DNA from: Candidatus Colwellbacteria bacterium GWA2_46_10
Lineage (GTDB): Bacteria > Patescibacteriota > Minisyncoccia > UBA6257 > Colwellbacteraceae
Assembly: GCA_001817635.1 (NCBI GenBank)
Contig: MHIS01000008.1
Coordinates: forward strand, 6,303-13,122
Direction: 5' to 3'
Length of the DNA: 6,820 nt
Part shown: one piece after another, positions 1 through 4,664 of the stretch
Layout: every line of letters begins with the position of its first letter
Position numbering within the stretch: the first letter of the stretch is position 1
Translations under genes and position numbers: made by a program
The notes under the pieces: model-generated
The model's input: only the letters and a program-made list of their open reading frames with translations
Told to the model about the DNA's origin: nothing
The model's database searches: none

Positions 1-2
1 GC

Positions 3-215
3 ATCGACGAGACGTTCTCGCGGAAGGCCCCCGAGGGCAAGTTCCGCGTCGTGGGCGTCGACACGTTCGACGGTGACGACTGGCACGAGGGAGACTTCGA
101 TACCCTTGAGGAAGCCAGGACCCACGTTGAGAAGAAGACTGAGGGGAAGCAGATGCTCAAGATGCACATCTACGACGACGAAGGTCGTCACGTCGGTGAG
201 GGTGGCACCTTCTGA
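3..215 (+). CDS. Small conserved hypothetical protein, 3' end only
   Basis: Open frame entering from the left edge and stopping at TGA 213-215; 70 residues are visible and the start lies outside the window. The protein is hydrophilic and rich in Asp, Glu and Gly, with segments FRVVGVDTFDGDDW, GDFDTLEEA and MLKMHIYDDEGRH, ending in EGGTF. From memory this matches a short hypothetical family seen in many Patescibacteria genomes, whose function I do not know. No membrane segment or catalytic motif is visible. Its GC content is about 60% by hand count, with third positions mostly G or C, quite unlike the 35-40% GC genes that follow. It therefore has a different compositional history, or high expression with biased codons. 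A hairpin terminator follows about 20 bases after the stop. Confidence 0.7.
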   Translation: MDETFSRKAPEGKFRVVGVDTFDGDDWHEGDFDTLEEARTHVEKKTEGKQMLKMHIYDDEGRHVGEGGTF

Positions 216-234
216 GCGCCGTTCGCGTTCCAGG

Positions 235-280
235 AATGGACCCCTAGTGGACTATGTTCCGCTAGGGGTTCTCCATTTAT
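235..280 (+). terminator. Rho-independent terminator after the left-edge gene
   Basis: AATGGA (235-240) plus CCCCTAG (241-247) pair with CTAGGGG (262-268) and TCCATT (272-277). A 3-base bulge (269-271) interrupts the right side, and an inner TGGA/TCCG extension closes a 6-base loop (252-257). The stem is long and GC-rich at its centre. The T tract after it is short (TTTAT). It separates the GC-rich gene from the AT-rich array. Confidence 0.65.
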
Positions 281-295
281 GCATATGTCAAATGA

Positions 296-359
296 GTTCT
301 AACATCCTCCAGTCCTTGATCCATAGTAAGCAGCTTAGTATTGGTGGTAGGATTTTAGT
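296..359 (+). repeat. Cassette-boundary element a (R1 core + promoter arm)
   Basis: 64-bp element whose left core GTTCTAACATCCTCCAGTCC (296-315) and right arm (about 340-356) recur at 3671-3734 with the same total length and a divergent 16-base middle. Left 299-311 pairs with right 345-358 (CTAAcATCCT-CCA with TGGtAGGATtTTAG, one bulged T). The middle forms its own stem, CCATAgTAAG (321-330) with CTTAgTATtGG (334-344). The right arm doubles as the promoter of the gene at 360. The element is an imperfect nested palindrome resembling an integron attC in form, but without a canonical GTTRRRY core. Confidence 0.7.
345..353 (+). promoter_or_regulatory. Extended -10 promoter, leaderless, HAD gene
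   Basis: TGGTAGGAT: TG at 345-346 and hexamer TAGGAT at 348-353. With the hexamer ending at -7, +1 falls on base 360, the A of the ATG. No recognisable -35 is present 17 bases upstream, as expected for an extended -10 promoter, and no Shine-Dalgarno sequence precedes the start. Confidence 0.65.
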
Positions 360-965
360 ATGGTTAAAGCAATAACATTTGATTTAGATGGTGTTTATTT
401 CGTGAACGGAAAATCCAACTTCATAAAAGCCCTAGGAGAACTTGGCGTATCTGAAGACGAAGCGAAACGAGTTTTCCTTAAAAGCGACGAGATGAACAAT
501 CTCTATAAAACAGGGAAGATGACAGATGAAGAATTCTGGTCTTGGGCTGCTAAGGAGTGGAGATTAAACAAATCACCACAAGAATTAATAGATTTGCTCA
601 CACAAGGCTATTCAGTAGATGACAACGTAGTAAATGTAATCAAGAAAGTGAGAGAGAACGGATATAAGACTCTTATCTGCTCAAATAACTTCCCTGCAAG
701 AGTTAATGGTTTACACAAAAAGTTTAGTTTCTTAGATAACTTTGATACACCAGTATTCTCGTATGAGGTAGGTGCGGCAAAACCATCAGAAGAGATTTTT
801 AGTGCCTTAATAGAACGATCTAGGGTGAATGCAGATGAGATAGTATATGCAGATGATTTTGGCGAAGCAGTAAAGACGGCGAAAAAACTTGGTATCCAAG
901 CTCTCTTTTATGAAAACTTTGAGCAATTTATCAGAGAGCTACGGGGCTTAGATGTTAAGATTTAA
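360..965 (+). CDS. HAD-superfamily hydrolase (subfamily IA-like)
   Basis: 201 residues, the usual size for a HAD-IA phosphatase. Motif I is FDLDG (nucleophile D8, acid/base D10). A mostly helical cap occupies about residues 15-85. Motif II is LICSNN (S108), motif III is K141 in GAAKP, and motif IV is YADD (D165, D166). All four catalytic motifs are intact, so it should be an active phosphohydrolase. The substrate cannot be told from sequence; related proteins act on phosphosugars, nucleotides and glycolate phosphate. The start is ATG 360, which coincides with the predicted transcription start, so translation is probably leaderless. It is followed after 2 bases by the DUF5680 gene and presumably cotranscribed. 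AT-rich coding (third positions mostly A/T) differs sharply from the gene to its left. Confidence 0.9.
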   Translation: MVKAITFDLDGVYFVNGKSNFIKALGELGVSEDEAKRVFLKSDEMNNLYKTGKMTDEEFWSWAAKEWRLNKSPQELIDLLTQGYSVDDNVVNVIKKVRENGYKTLICSNNFPARVNGLHKKFSFLDNFDTPVFSYEVGAAKPSEEIFSALIERSRVNADEIVYADDFGEAVKTAKKLGIQALFYENFEQFIRELRGLDVKI

Positions 966-967
966 TA

Positions 968-1453
968 ATGGAACTAGATAAGCTAAACGATTTTCTCGGT
1001 AAAGCCGCTCTCGCCACATATGCTGGTGGAGGTGAACGCGTACAACCTCAAAGACCAGGTTTCTATGAGCTGAAATATAGAGAGGGTGACTTCTATTACA
1101 GGGATAGTTTCGCTGGTTACCTATCCTCTCACGGGCAAGAGGTAGTTTGGCACAAGGATAAGCCTGTTTGGATGTGTTCCTATGCGGGCGGAATGACTGG
1201 TAGTCGTAAGGATGACCCAGCATTTGCTGACGAAACTTTTGAATTCCTCAAGAAAGCTATGCGAACGGGTGAGAAAAGCAAAGCATTCCAACCTAGGGGA
1301 CCAAAAGAATTCAAAGATGGAGATTGGGAATATAAAAATGATTGGTCAGGCGGCATATCTGAATTCAAAGGGCACGAAGAGATATCTAATAAAGGCGAAA
1401 CTGTATTTATCCACGATTTCTTTGGAGGGCTCTTAAGGGACGGGCGTAAGTAG
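968..1453 (+). CDS. DUF5680-family protein
   Basis: 161 residues matching the DUF5680 pattern as I recall it: ATYAGGGERVQPQRPG (16-31), EGDFYYRDSFAGY, GQEVVWHKDKPVWMCSYAGG, a C-terminal FLKKAMRTG, then FQPRGPKEFKDGDWEY and a final FFGGLLRDG. It is rich in Gly, Tyr and Trp, soluble, and has no signal peptide or membrane segment. In other bacteria this domain occurs alone or attached to helix-turn-helix regulators; no such domain is present here. The molecular function is unknown. ATG 968 lies 2 bases after the HAD stop with no Shine-Dalgarno sequence, so translational coupling is likely. The R2 repeat begins 4 bases after the stop codon. Confidence 0.82.
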   Translation: MELDKLNDFLGKAALATYAGGGERVQPQRPGFYELKYREGDFYYRDSFAGYLSSHGQEVVWHKDKPVWMCSYAGGMTGSRKDDPAFADETFEFLKKAMRTGEKSKAFQPRGPKEFKDGDWEYKNDWSGGISEFKGHEEISNKGETVFIHDFFGGLLRDGRK

Positions 1454-1457
1454 ATTC

Positions 1458-1517
1458 GGCACCCAAACCTCAGTATTCCTCATAATCTCAGTCCGAATGT
1501 CCTTCACGATATCACCC
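1458..1517 (+). repeat. R2 intergenic repeat, copy a
   Basis: 60 bases starting GGCACCCAAAC, repeated at 2959-3018 with 4 differences, all C/T transitions. It contains an R1-like stretch (AGTATTCCTC...AGTCC). The end of the repeat continues into a hairpin, CACC (1513-1516) and ACAAG (1520-1524) pairing with CTTGT (1528-1532) and GGTG (1535-1538), and then the murI promoter. This gives the same layout, repeat then palindrome then promoter then start codon, as element a. Confidence 0.85.
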
Positions 1518-1538
1518 TAACAAGAGGCTTGTATGGTG

Positions 1539-1547
1539 TGGTAGGAT
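1539..1547 (+). promoter_or_regulatory. Extended -10 promoter, leaderless, murI
   Basis: TGGTAGGAT with hexamer TAGGAT at 1542-1547. The predicted +1 is base 1554, the G of the GTG start codon. It is the same 9-mer as the promoter at 345-353. No Shine-Dalgarno is seen (TTTCTTT precedes GTG). Confidence 0.65.
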
Positions 1548-1553
1548 TTCTTT

Positions 1554-2381
1554 GTGAATAAGGGCGGACATATTGGAGTATTTGATTCGGGGTTTGGCGG
1601 GTTAACCATACTCCGTGGAATAGTTAAAGAACTTCCAGAATATAGCTACATATATCTAGGAGATAATGCACGGGCTCCTTACGGAAATCGTTCCAAGGAA
1701 CTTATCTACGAGTTCACGAAGCAGGCGGTAGACTTTCTTTTCACAAAAGGCTGCGAACTTATCATCCTGGCGTGTAATACAGCCTCAAGTGAAGCTCTTC
1801 ATAAAATTCAGCAAGAATACTTACCAACTAAATATCCGAATAAAAATGTATTAGGTGTTTTAATACCAGCAGCTGAATACGCAGTAAATGTAACCAAAAA
1901 TAATAAAGTTGGAGTTATTGCCACAGAAGGGACAGTTAACTCAGGTACATTTGTTAGAGAGTTAGAGAAGCTGAGCCCCAAAATAAAGGTAGTCCAGCAG
2001 GCGTGTCCACTCTTAGTGCCCATCGTTGAATCTGGGGCAGTAGACTCAAAAGCCACAAAACTGATTCTAGAAGAGTATTTGGCACCACTGAGAGAGCAGA
2101 ATATAGATACTCTAATTCTAGGCTGTACCCACTATGGTCTATTAGAAAAGCAGATAAGAGATGTACTTGGAAATAATGTTGAGGTGATTTCCGAAGCGAC
2201 TTGTGTTCCTCCCAAGCTTGGAGATTATTTAACTAGGCACGAAGAAATATCTAAAAAGCTAAGGCGTGACAGGAGCGTAAAATTTTACTCAACAGACCCA
2301 ACAGATAAATTCATCACCCTAGGGAGTGAGTTCTACGGGGAAAAGGTTGCCGTTGAAAAGCTAACTACGCTGGAATACTAA
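1554..2381 (+). CDS. murI: Glutamate racemase
   Basis: 275 residues, full length for MurI. The enzyme interconverts L- and D-glutamate without cofactor, supplying D-Glu for UDP-MurNAc-peptide synthesis in the cytoplasm. Visible motifs are IGVFDSGFGGLT (D11, S12), YLGDNARAPYG (35-44), the first catalytic cysteine C74 in LACNTAS, the second C191 in GCTHY with H193, and E161-region contacts in VPIVESG (155-161). Both cysteines are present, so activity is expected. The GTG start at 1554 is chosen because it coincides with the predicted transcription start and leaves a normal N-terminus (MNKGGHIGVFDSG). It lies alone between repeats R2a and R1b rather than in a cell-wall operon, which is unusual for a peptidoglycan gene. 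It could be the sole copy in the genome or an accessory one. Confidence 0.95.
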   Translation: MNKGGHIGVFDSGFGGLTILRGIVKELPEYSYIYLGDNARAPYGNRSKELIYEFTKQAVDFLFTKGCELIILACNTASSEALHKIQQEYLPTKYPNKNVLGVLIPAAEYAVNVTKNNKVGVIATEGTVNSGTFVRELEKLSPKIKVVQQACPLLVPIVESGAVDSKATKLILEEYLAPLREQNIDTLILGCTHYGLLEKQIRDVLGNNVEVISEATCVPPKLGDYLTRHEEISKKLRRDRSVKFYSTDPTDKFITLGSEFYGEKVAVEKLTTLEY

Positions 2382-2391
2382 CCGTAAACAG

Positions 2392-2411
2392 GTTCTAATA
2401 TCTTCCAGTCC
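2392..2411 (+). repeat. R1 repeat, copy b
   Basis: GTTCTAATATCTTCCAGTCC, 10 bases after the murI stop and 10 bases before the stop of the convergent gene. The right, promoter-like arm found in copies a and d is absent here. The 40-base space between two converging genes holds no other structure and no obvious hairpin terminator. Confidence 0.75.
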
Positions 2412-2421
2412 CCAATACAAA

Positions 2422-2910
2422 TTAAGTTAAAGGCTTTAATCCAATATCCCAACCATCCCTTCCTCTTTTCCAAAGTGTGAAATCTTTGAAGCTCTCCCCA
2501 TCTTCTAATTTGCCTTCCTTAATCTCAAAACTATTTCCCGCATCAACCGTATACCAATTATCATCTATTTGAACTTCCGCCATTGAGTGATTTACGGAGC
2601 CGCTCTTGTCTTTAACCCTCAAAAAATTAGTAGGATATCCCTTGGCTTCACGTAGCGCTTGGAAGAGGATTACCAAATCAGTACACCCCTTAGTTTTATA
2701 TACATATCCATCACTAAGCACCTGCTCTGCTGTCCTGGTCCACCTTAGGGTCCTTTCTGCAACAACAGTTGCATCGTTATATGGTTTGTTAATAATAGTC
2801 CCCTTGATGAACTCAAGGGCGTTTTTTACATAATCCAAACCGCTACCGCCTATCCCCGAGGCTACCTTTCTTATGTTCTCTGTTACCGCAATTTGGCTGA
2901 TAGTATCCAT
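2422..2910 (-). CDS. Transglutaminase-like cysteine protease-fold protein
   Basis: 162 residues with the transglutaminase-like core: C76 in TKGCTDLVILFQALREAKGY, H108 in SVNHSMAEVQID and D123 in NWYTVDAGN, giving an ordered Cys-His-Asp triad. There is no signal peptide or membrane anchor, so it is probably cytosolic. Family members act as peptidases, amidases or cross-linking enzymes, and the substrate is not predictable. The N-terminal 60 residues are helical and carry no motif I recognise. The C-terminal DGWDIGLKPLT resembles the peptide encoded on the minus strand by the R1 repeats (DGWRILEPV). ATG at 2910 is on the minus strand and the predicted +1 is the same base, so it is leaderless. 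The gene is a single-gene unit flanked by R1b and R1c. Confidence 0.85.
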   Translation of the reverse strand: MDTISQIAVTENIRKVASGIGGSGLDYVKNALEFIKGTIINKPYNDATVVAERTLRWTRTAEQVLSDGYVYKTKGCTDLVILFQALREAKGYPTNFLRVKDKSGSVNHSMAEVQIDDNWYTVDAGNSFEIKEGKLEDGESFKDFTLWKRGRDGWDIGLKPLT

Positions 2911-2916
2911 TAGATA

Positions 2917-2925
2917 AATCTAACA
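2917..2925 (-). promoter_or_regulatory. Extended -10 promoter, leaderless, transglutaminase gene
   Basis: On the minus strand TGTTAGATT, hexamer TAGATT (2922 down to 2917), placing +1 at base 2910, the A of ATG. The 6-bp inverted repeat TTAGAT / ATCTAA (2910-2915 and 2918-2923) overlaps the hexamer and +1 and could be an operator. R1c lies just upstream on this strand, over the -35 region. Confidence 0.6.
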
Positions 2926-2930
2926 TACGG

Positions 2931-2950
2931 GTTCTAATATTCTCCAGCCG
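2931..2950 (+). repeat. R1 repeat, copy c
   Basis: GTTCTAATATTCTCCAGCCG, 8 bases before R2b. On the minus strand it begins 28 bases upstream of the -10 hexamer of the transglutaminase gene, the same distance as copy d from the -10 of the minus-strand HAD gene. Confidence 0.75.
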
Positions 2951-2958
2951 TCACTTTA

Positions 2959-3018
2959 GGCACCCAAACTTTAGTATTCCTCATAATCTCAGTCCGAACG
3001 TCCTTCACGATACCACCC
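2959..3018 (+). repeat. R2 intergenic repeat, copy b
   Basis: 56 of 60 positions are identical to 1458-1517. It is preceded by an R1 copy, unlike R2a, and ends 7 bases before the stop codon of the minus-strand HAD gene. The promoter and hairpin that follow R2a are not present here. Confidence 0.85.
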
Positions 3019-3025
3019 AGATATT

Positions 3026-3649
3026 CTAGAGAATGTTTCTCAGTTCGCTTAGGGACTCAATTATCTTTTTGCACCCAGCCCTTTGGAAATCTTCTTTAGT
3101 ATGGACACCCGTAGTTATCGCTATAAAGTCTAGTCCCGACTTGGTTGCCGCTTCGAAATCGTTTAGGTGGTCTCCAACATAGACCATCTCACCTTGGTTT
3201 CCTCCGAAGTATTTAATGGCTACATCAAATACCCTAGGGTCTGGCTTTACGTATTCTAGAGACTCCTCACCCTGAACACACTCAAAAAAGCTGGAGAGAT
3301 GATAATACTCTAAGTTACCAACAAGAGATTTATATCTTCGTGAGGAGATGATGCCTAATCTGTATCCTTTACTCTTAAGATAGGCGAGTGTTCCAACCGC
3401 ACCCTCGAAAGGTTTGGTAGTACTATGGTCATATATTTCAAAGTGAATTCTTTCGTGTTCTTCGAAATCGGTGTCTGGATGCAGTCTTTTAATCCTTTCT
3501 CTGTATGGGATGCCCCATAGTGATGCCATCTCCTCTTTAGTCACCCTTCTAAGACCAAGTCGTTCAGCGACCTGAAGATCGACATCATATATACTCGAGA
3601 ATGTATCTACGATAGTATCGTCGTAGTCAAAAATAATTACCTTCTTCAT
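3026..3649 (-). CDS. HAD-superfamily hydrolase (phosphoglycolate phosphatase-like)
   Basis: 207 residues with complete HAD motifs: FDYDDT (D8 nucleophile, D10), ISSR (S102/S103), K135 in VKPDP, and GDHLND (D160, D164). A helical cap lies at about residues 15-80. It is closest in style to the phosphoglycolate phosphatase / pyrophosphatase group (motif YVGDHLNDFEAA followed by GLDFIAITTG). It is clearly not a duplicate of the HAD gene at 360, since the two share only motifs. Substrate unknown. ATG at 3649 is on the minus strand; the predicted transcription start is 3650 or 3649, so zero or one leader base. It is a single-gene unit between R2b and R1d. The 3' end runs to within 8 bases of R2b. 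Confidence 0.9.
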   Translation of the reverse strand: MKKVIIFDYDDTIVDTFSSIYDVDLQVAERLGLRRVTKEEMASLWGIPYRERIKRLHPDTDFEEHERIHFEIYDHSTTKPFEGAVGTLAYLKSKGYRLGIISSRRYKSLVGNLEYYHLSSFFECVQGEESLEYVKPDPRVFDVAIKYFGGNQGEMVYVGDHLNDFEAATKSGLDFIAITTGVHTKEDFQRAGCKKIIESLSELRNIL

Positions 3650-3656
3650 AGCTTTG

Positions 3657-3665
3657 AGGATATCA
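3657..3665 (-). promoter_or_regulatory. Extended -10 promoter, near-leaderless, minus-strand HAD gene
   Basis: Minus-strand TGATATCCT, hexamer TATCCT (3662 down to 3657). Standard spacing gives +1 at 3650 (T); the next base, 3649, is the A of ATG and a better initiating purine. R1d lies directly upstream and is shared with the divergent methyltransferase gene. Confidence 0.5.
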
Positions 3666-3670
3666 TAGAG

Positions 3671-3734
3671 GCTCTAGTATCCTCCAGTCCCTGACCCTGC
3701 GGAACTAACTGAATATTGGTGGTAAGATTTTGGA
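3671..3734 (+). repeat. Cassette-boundary element d (R1 core + promoter arm)
   Basis: 64-bp counterpart of 296-359. The left core GCTCTAGTATCCTCCAGTCC is followed by YTGAYCC, then a 16-base middle unlike copy a, then TATTGGTGGTAAGATTTT and the GTG start. The arms pair as in copy a: 3673-3677 with 3730-3734 (with G-T wobbles), 3679-3686 with 3720-3728 (with one C/A mismatch and the same bulged T at 3723). The region lies between divergent genes and carries a promoter for each. Confidence 0.7.
3720..3728 (+). promoter_or_regulatory. Extended -10 promoter, leaderless, methyltransferase gene
   Basis: TGGTAAGAT with hexamer TAAGAT at 3723-3728; the predicted +1 is base 3735, the G of the GTG start. 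It lies in the right arm of the boundary element, as in copy a. Confidence 0.65.
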
Positions 3735-4355
3735 GTGAAGGAGGAAATAGCAAAAATTACCAGATACTTAGCTATCAGGGGCATATTCATTAGGGAGGGA
3801 TCCGCATCTATTGATGAGCTTAGTTATCTTGCAGATTTGACCCAACGCGAGAATGCTCAATTAATAGGCGAAATTGGTTTTAATGCTGGGTTCTCAAGTT
3901 ATGCCTTTCTCAAGGCGAACCCAAGGGTGGAGGTAGTCTCATTTGATATAGGGCATCATAGGTATGTTAAATCTGCCAAAAAGTTTATTGACCGACAATT
4001 TCCTGGGCGACACAAGTTGATTTATGGGGACTCCAGAGATACTGTTTCTAGATTTGCTAAGGAGAATCCCGGCGTCCGCTTCGATCTAGTTTTTATTGAT
4101 GGTGGGCATGACTACGAAATTGCTAAGGCAGACATCTTAAATTTTAAACAACTATGTACAGAAAAGACGGCCGTTGTTATGGATGACTTGGTGCCATGGC
4201 TTAAATGGGGAATGGGGCCGATGAAAGCTTGGGAAGAGGCAGTAAATGATGGTCTAGTAAAACAGGAAGAAGTTATAAAAGACGGGATGAGGGTTAATAG
4301 AGTGGACCCTCCCGGTAAGAATGTCTGGGCTTTGGGACGATACGTGTATAAGTGA
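3735..4355 (+). CDS. Class I SAM-dependent methyltransferase (Methyltransf_24-like)
   Basis: 206 residues. Motif I is IGEIGFNAGFSSYAFL (44-59), the SAM-binding loop with the glycine-rich turn. The acidic end of strand 2 is D71 in VEVVSFDIG. GDSRDTV (98-104) follows, and FDLVFIDGGHDYEIAKADI (117-134) is the signature of the Methyltransf_24 / cephalosporin-hydroxylase-like group, with VVMDD (147-151) after it. The substrate is not evident; relatives methylate small molecules, sugars or O-linked groups. No membrane segment. The GTG start is supported by the promoter spacing rather than by a Shine-Dalgarno sequence (there is none). R1e begins 4 bases after the stop codon. Confidence 0.87.
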   Translation: MKEEIAKITRYLAIRGIFIREGSASIDELSYLADLTQRENAQLIGEIGFNAGFSSYAFLKANPRVEVVSFDIGHHRYVKSAKKFIDRQFPGRHKLIYGDSRDTVSRFAKENPGVRFDLVFIDGGHDYEIAKADILNFKQLCTEKTAVVMDDLVPWLKWGMGPMKAWEEAVNDGLVKQEEVIKDGMRVNRVDPPGKNVWALGRYVYK

Positions 4356-4359
4356 ACAA

Positions 4360-4376
4360 GTTCTAATGTTCTCCCA
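4360..4376 (+). repeat. R1 repeat, copy e (most divergent, truncated)
   Basis: GTTCTAATGTTCTCCCA, matching the first 14-15 bases of R1 and then diverging straight into the promoter of the next gene. This is the last copy seen and marks the right end of the array. Confidence 0.55.
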
Positions 4377-4378
4377 TT

Positions 4379-4387
4379 TGATATAAT
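4379..4387 (+). promoter_or_regulatory. Extended -10 promoter, leaderless, small membrane protein gene
   Basis: TGATATAAT with a perfect TATAAT at 4382-4387; +1 is predicted at 4394, the A of ATG. Confidence 0.75.
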
Positions 4388-4393
4388 AAAGGC

Positions 4394-4624
4394 ATGAAAC
4401 AATTGACTGCCCTAAAGACGATTTTGGGCGTGGGTTTATTCGGATTACTGTTTTCTGGATATCTGTCGTATCAGGAGTTTTTCGGCGATGCAGACAATAC
4501 GGGCTGTGATGCCTTGGGACAACCTGGAACAATCTTTGGGTATCCACCCTGCATTTATGGCTTCTTTATGTATCTGTTGATGGTAGTTCTTTCAGCCCTA
4601 GGACTTAGAAAGAAAAATAATTAG
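4394..4624 (+). CDS. Small two-TM protein with paired cysteines (weakly VKOR-like)
   Basis: 76 residues with two hydrophobic segments (about 8-25 and 52-71), a connecting loop with C38 (TGCDALGQPGTIFGY) and C53 (GYPPCIYGFFMY), and a basic tail RKKNN. The phrase FGYPPCIYGFFMY recalls part of the vitamin K epoxide reductase / thiol-oxidoreductase fold, but the protein is about half the size of a VKOR domain and the CxxC active-site pair is absent. A redox function is therefore only a guess. The ATG coincides with the predicted transcription start. A perfect hairpin follows the stop. I cannot name a confirmed family. Confidence 0.7.
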   Translation: MKQLTALKTILGVGLFGLLFSGYLSYQEFFGDADNTGCDALGQPGTIFGYPPCIYGFFMYLLMVVLSALGLRKKNN

Positions 4625-4626
4625 TT

Positions 4627-4649
4627 AGACCTAAAAAGATTTTAGGTCT
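4627..4649 (+). terminator. Perfect 10-bp hairpin between the small gene and mscL
   Basis: AGACCTAAAA (4627-4636) pairs with TTTTAGGTCT (4640-4649) across a 3-base loop, 2 bases after the upstream stop codon. The downstream T tract is poor (GTTATAAT), and the right arm includes the T of the mscL TG element. It may end the upstream transcript or act on mscL initiation instead. Confidence 0.6.
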
Positions 4650-4657
4650 GTTATAAT
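4649..4657 (+). promoter_or_regulatory. Extended -10 promoter, near-leaderless, mscL
   Basis: TGTTATAAT with TATAAT at 4652-4657. +1 is predicted at 4664 or 4665, and the ATG is at 4665. It overlaps the end of the hairpin. Confidence 0.7.
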
Positions 4658-4664
4658 AAGATCC

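Noticed and set aside
296..359. R1 and inner hairpin as a riboswitch or attenuator for the HAD gene
   Set aside because: The predicted transcription start is the start codon itself, so the element would not be in the mRNA.
73..375. Open frame of 100 codons on + overlapping the left-edge gene and the terminator
   Set aside because: It crosses a terminator and the promoter of the HAD gene, is in a different frame from the conserved left-edge protein, and its Arg/Ser/Thr-rich product looks like out-of-frame translation.
948..1368. Minus-strand open frames under the DUF5680 gene
   Set aside because: They lie opposite a protein that matches a known family over its full length and have no promoter box of the type used elsewhere here.
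296..3734. Boundary elements as classical integron attC sites
   Set aside because: Only structure and arrangement are similar; the GTTRRRY/RYYYAAC core is not matched exactly in any copy and no intI is present, so I report attC-like architecture only.
296..4376. R1 repeats as a CRISPR array
   Set aside because: Spacing is 0.5 to 2 kb with genes between copies, and copies differ; there are no uniform short spacers.
4112..4547. Two overlapping minus-strand frames across the methyltransferase end and the next gene
   Set aside because: They cover R1e, two promoters and two well supported plus-strand genes; no domain is recognisable.
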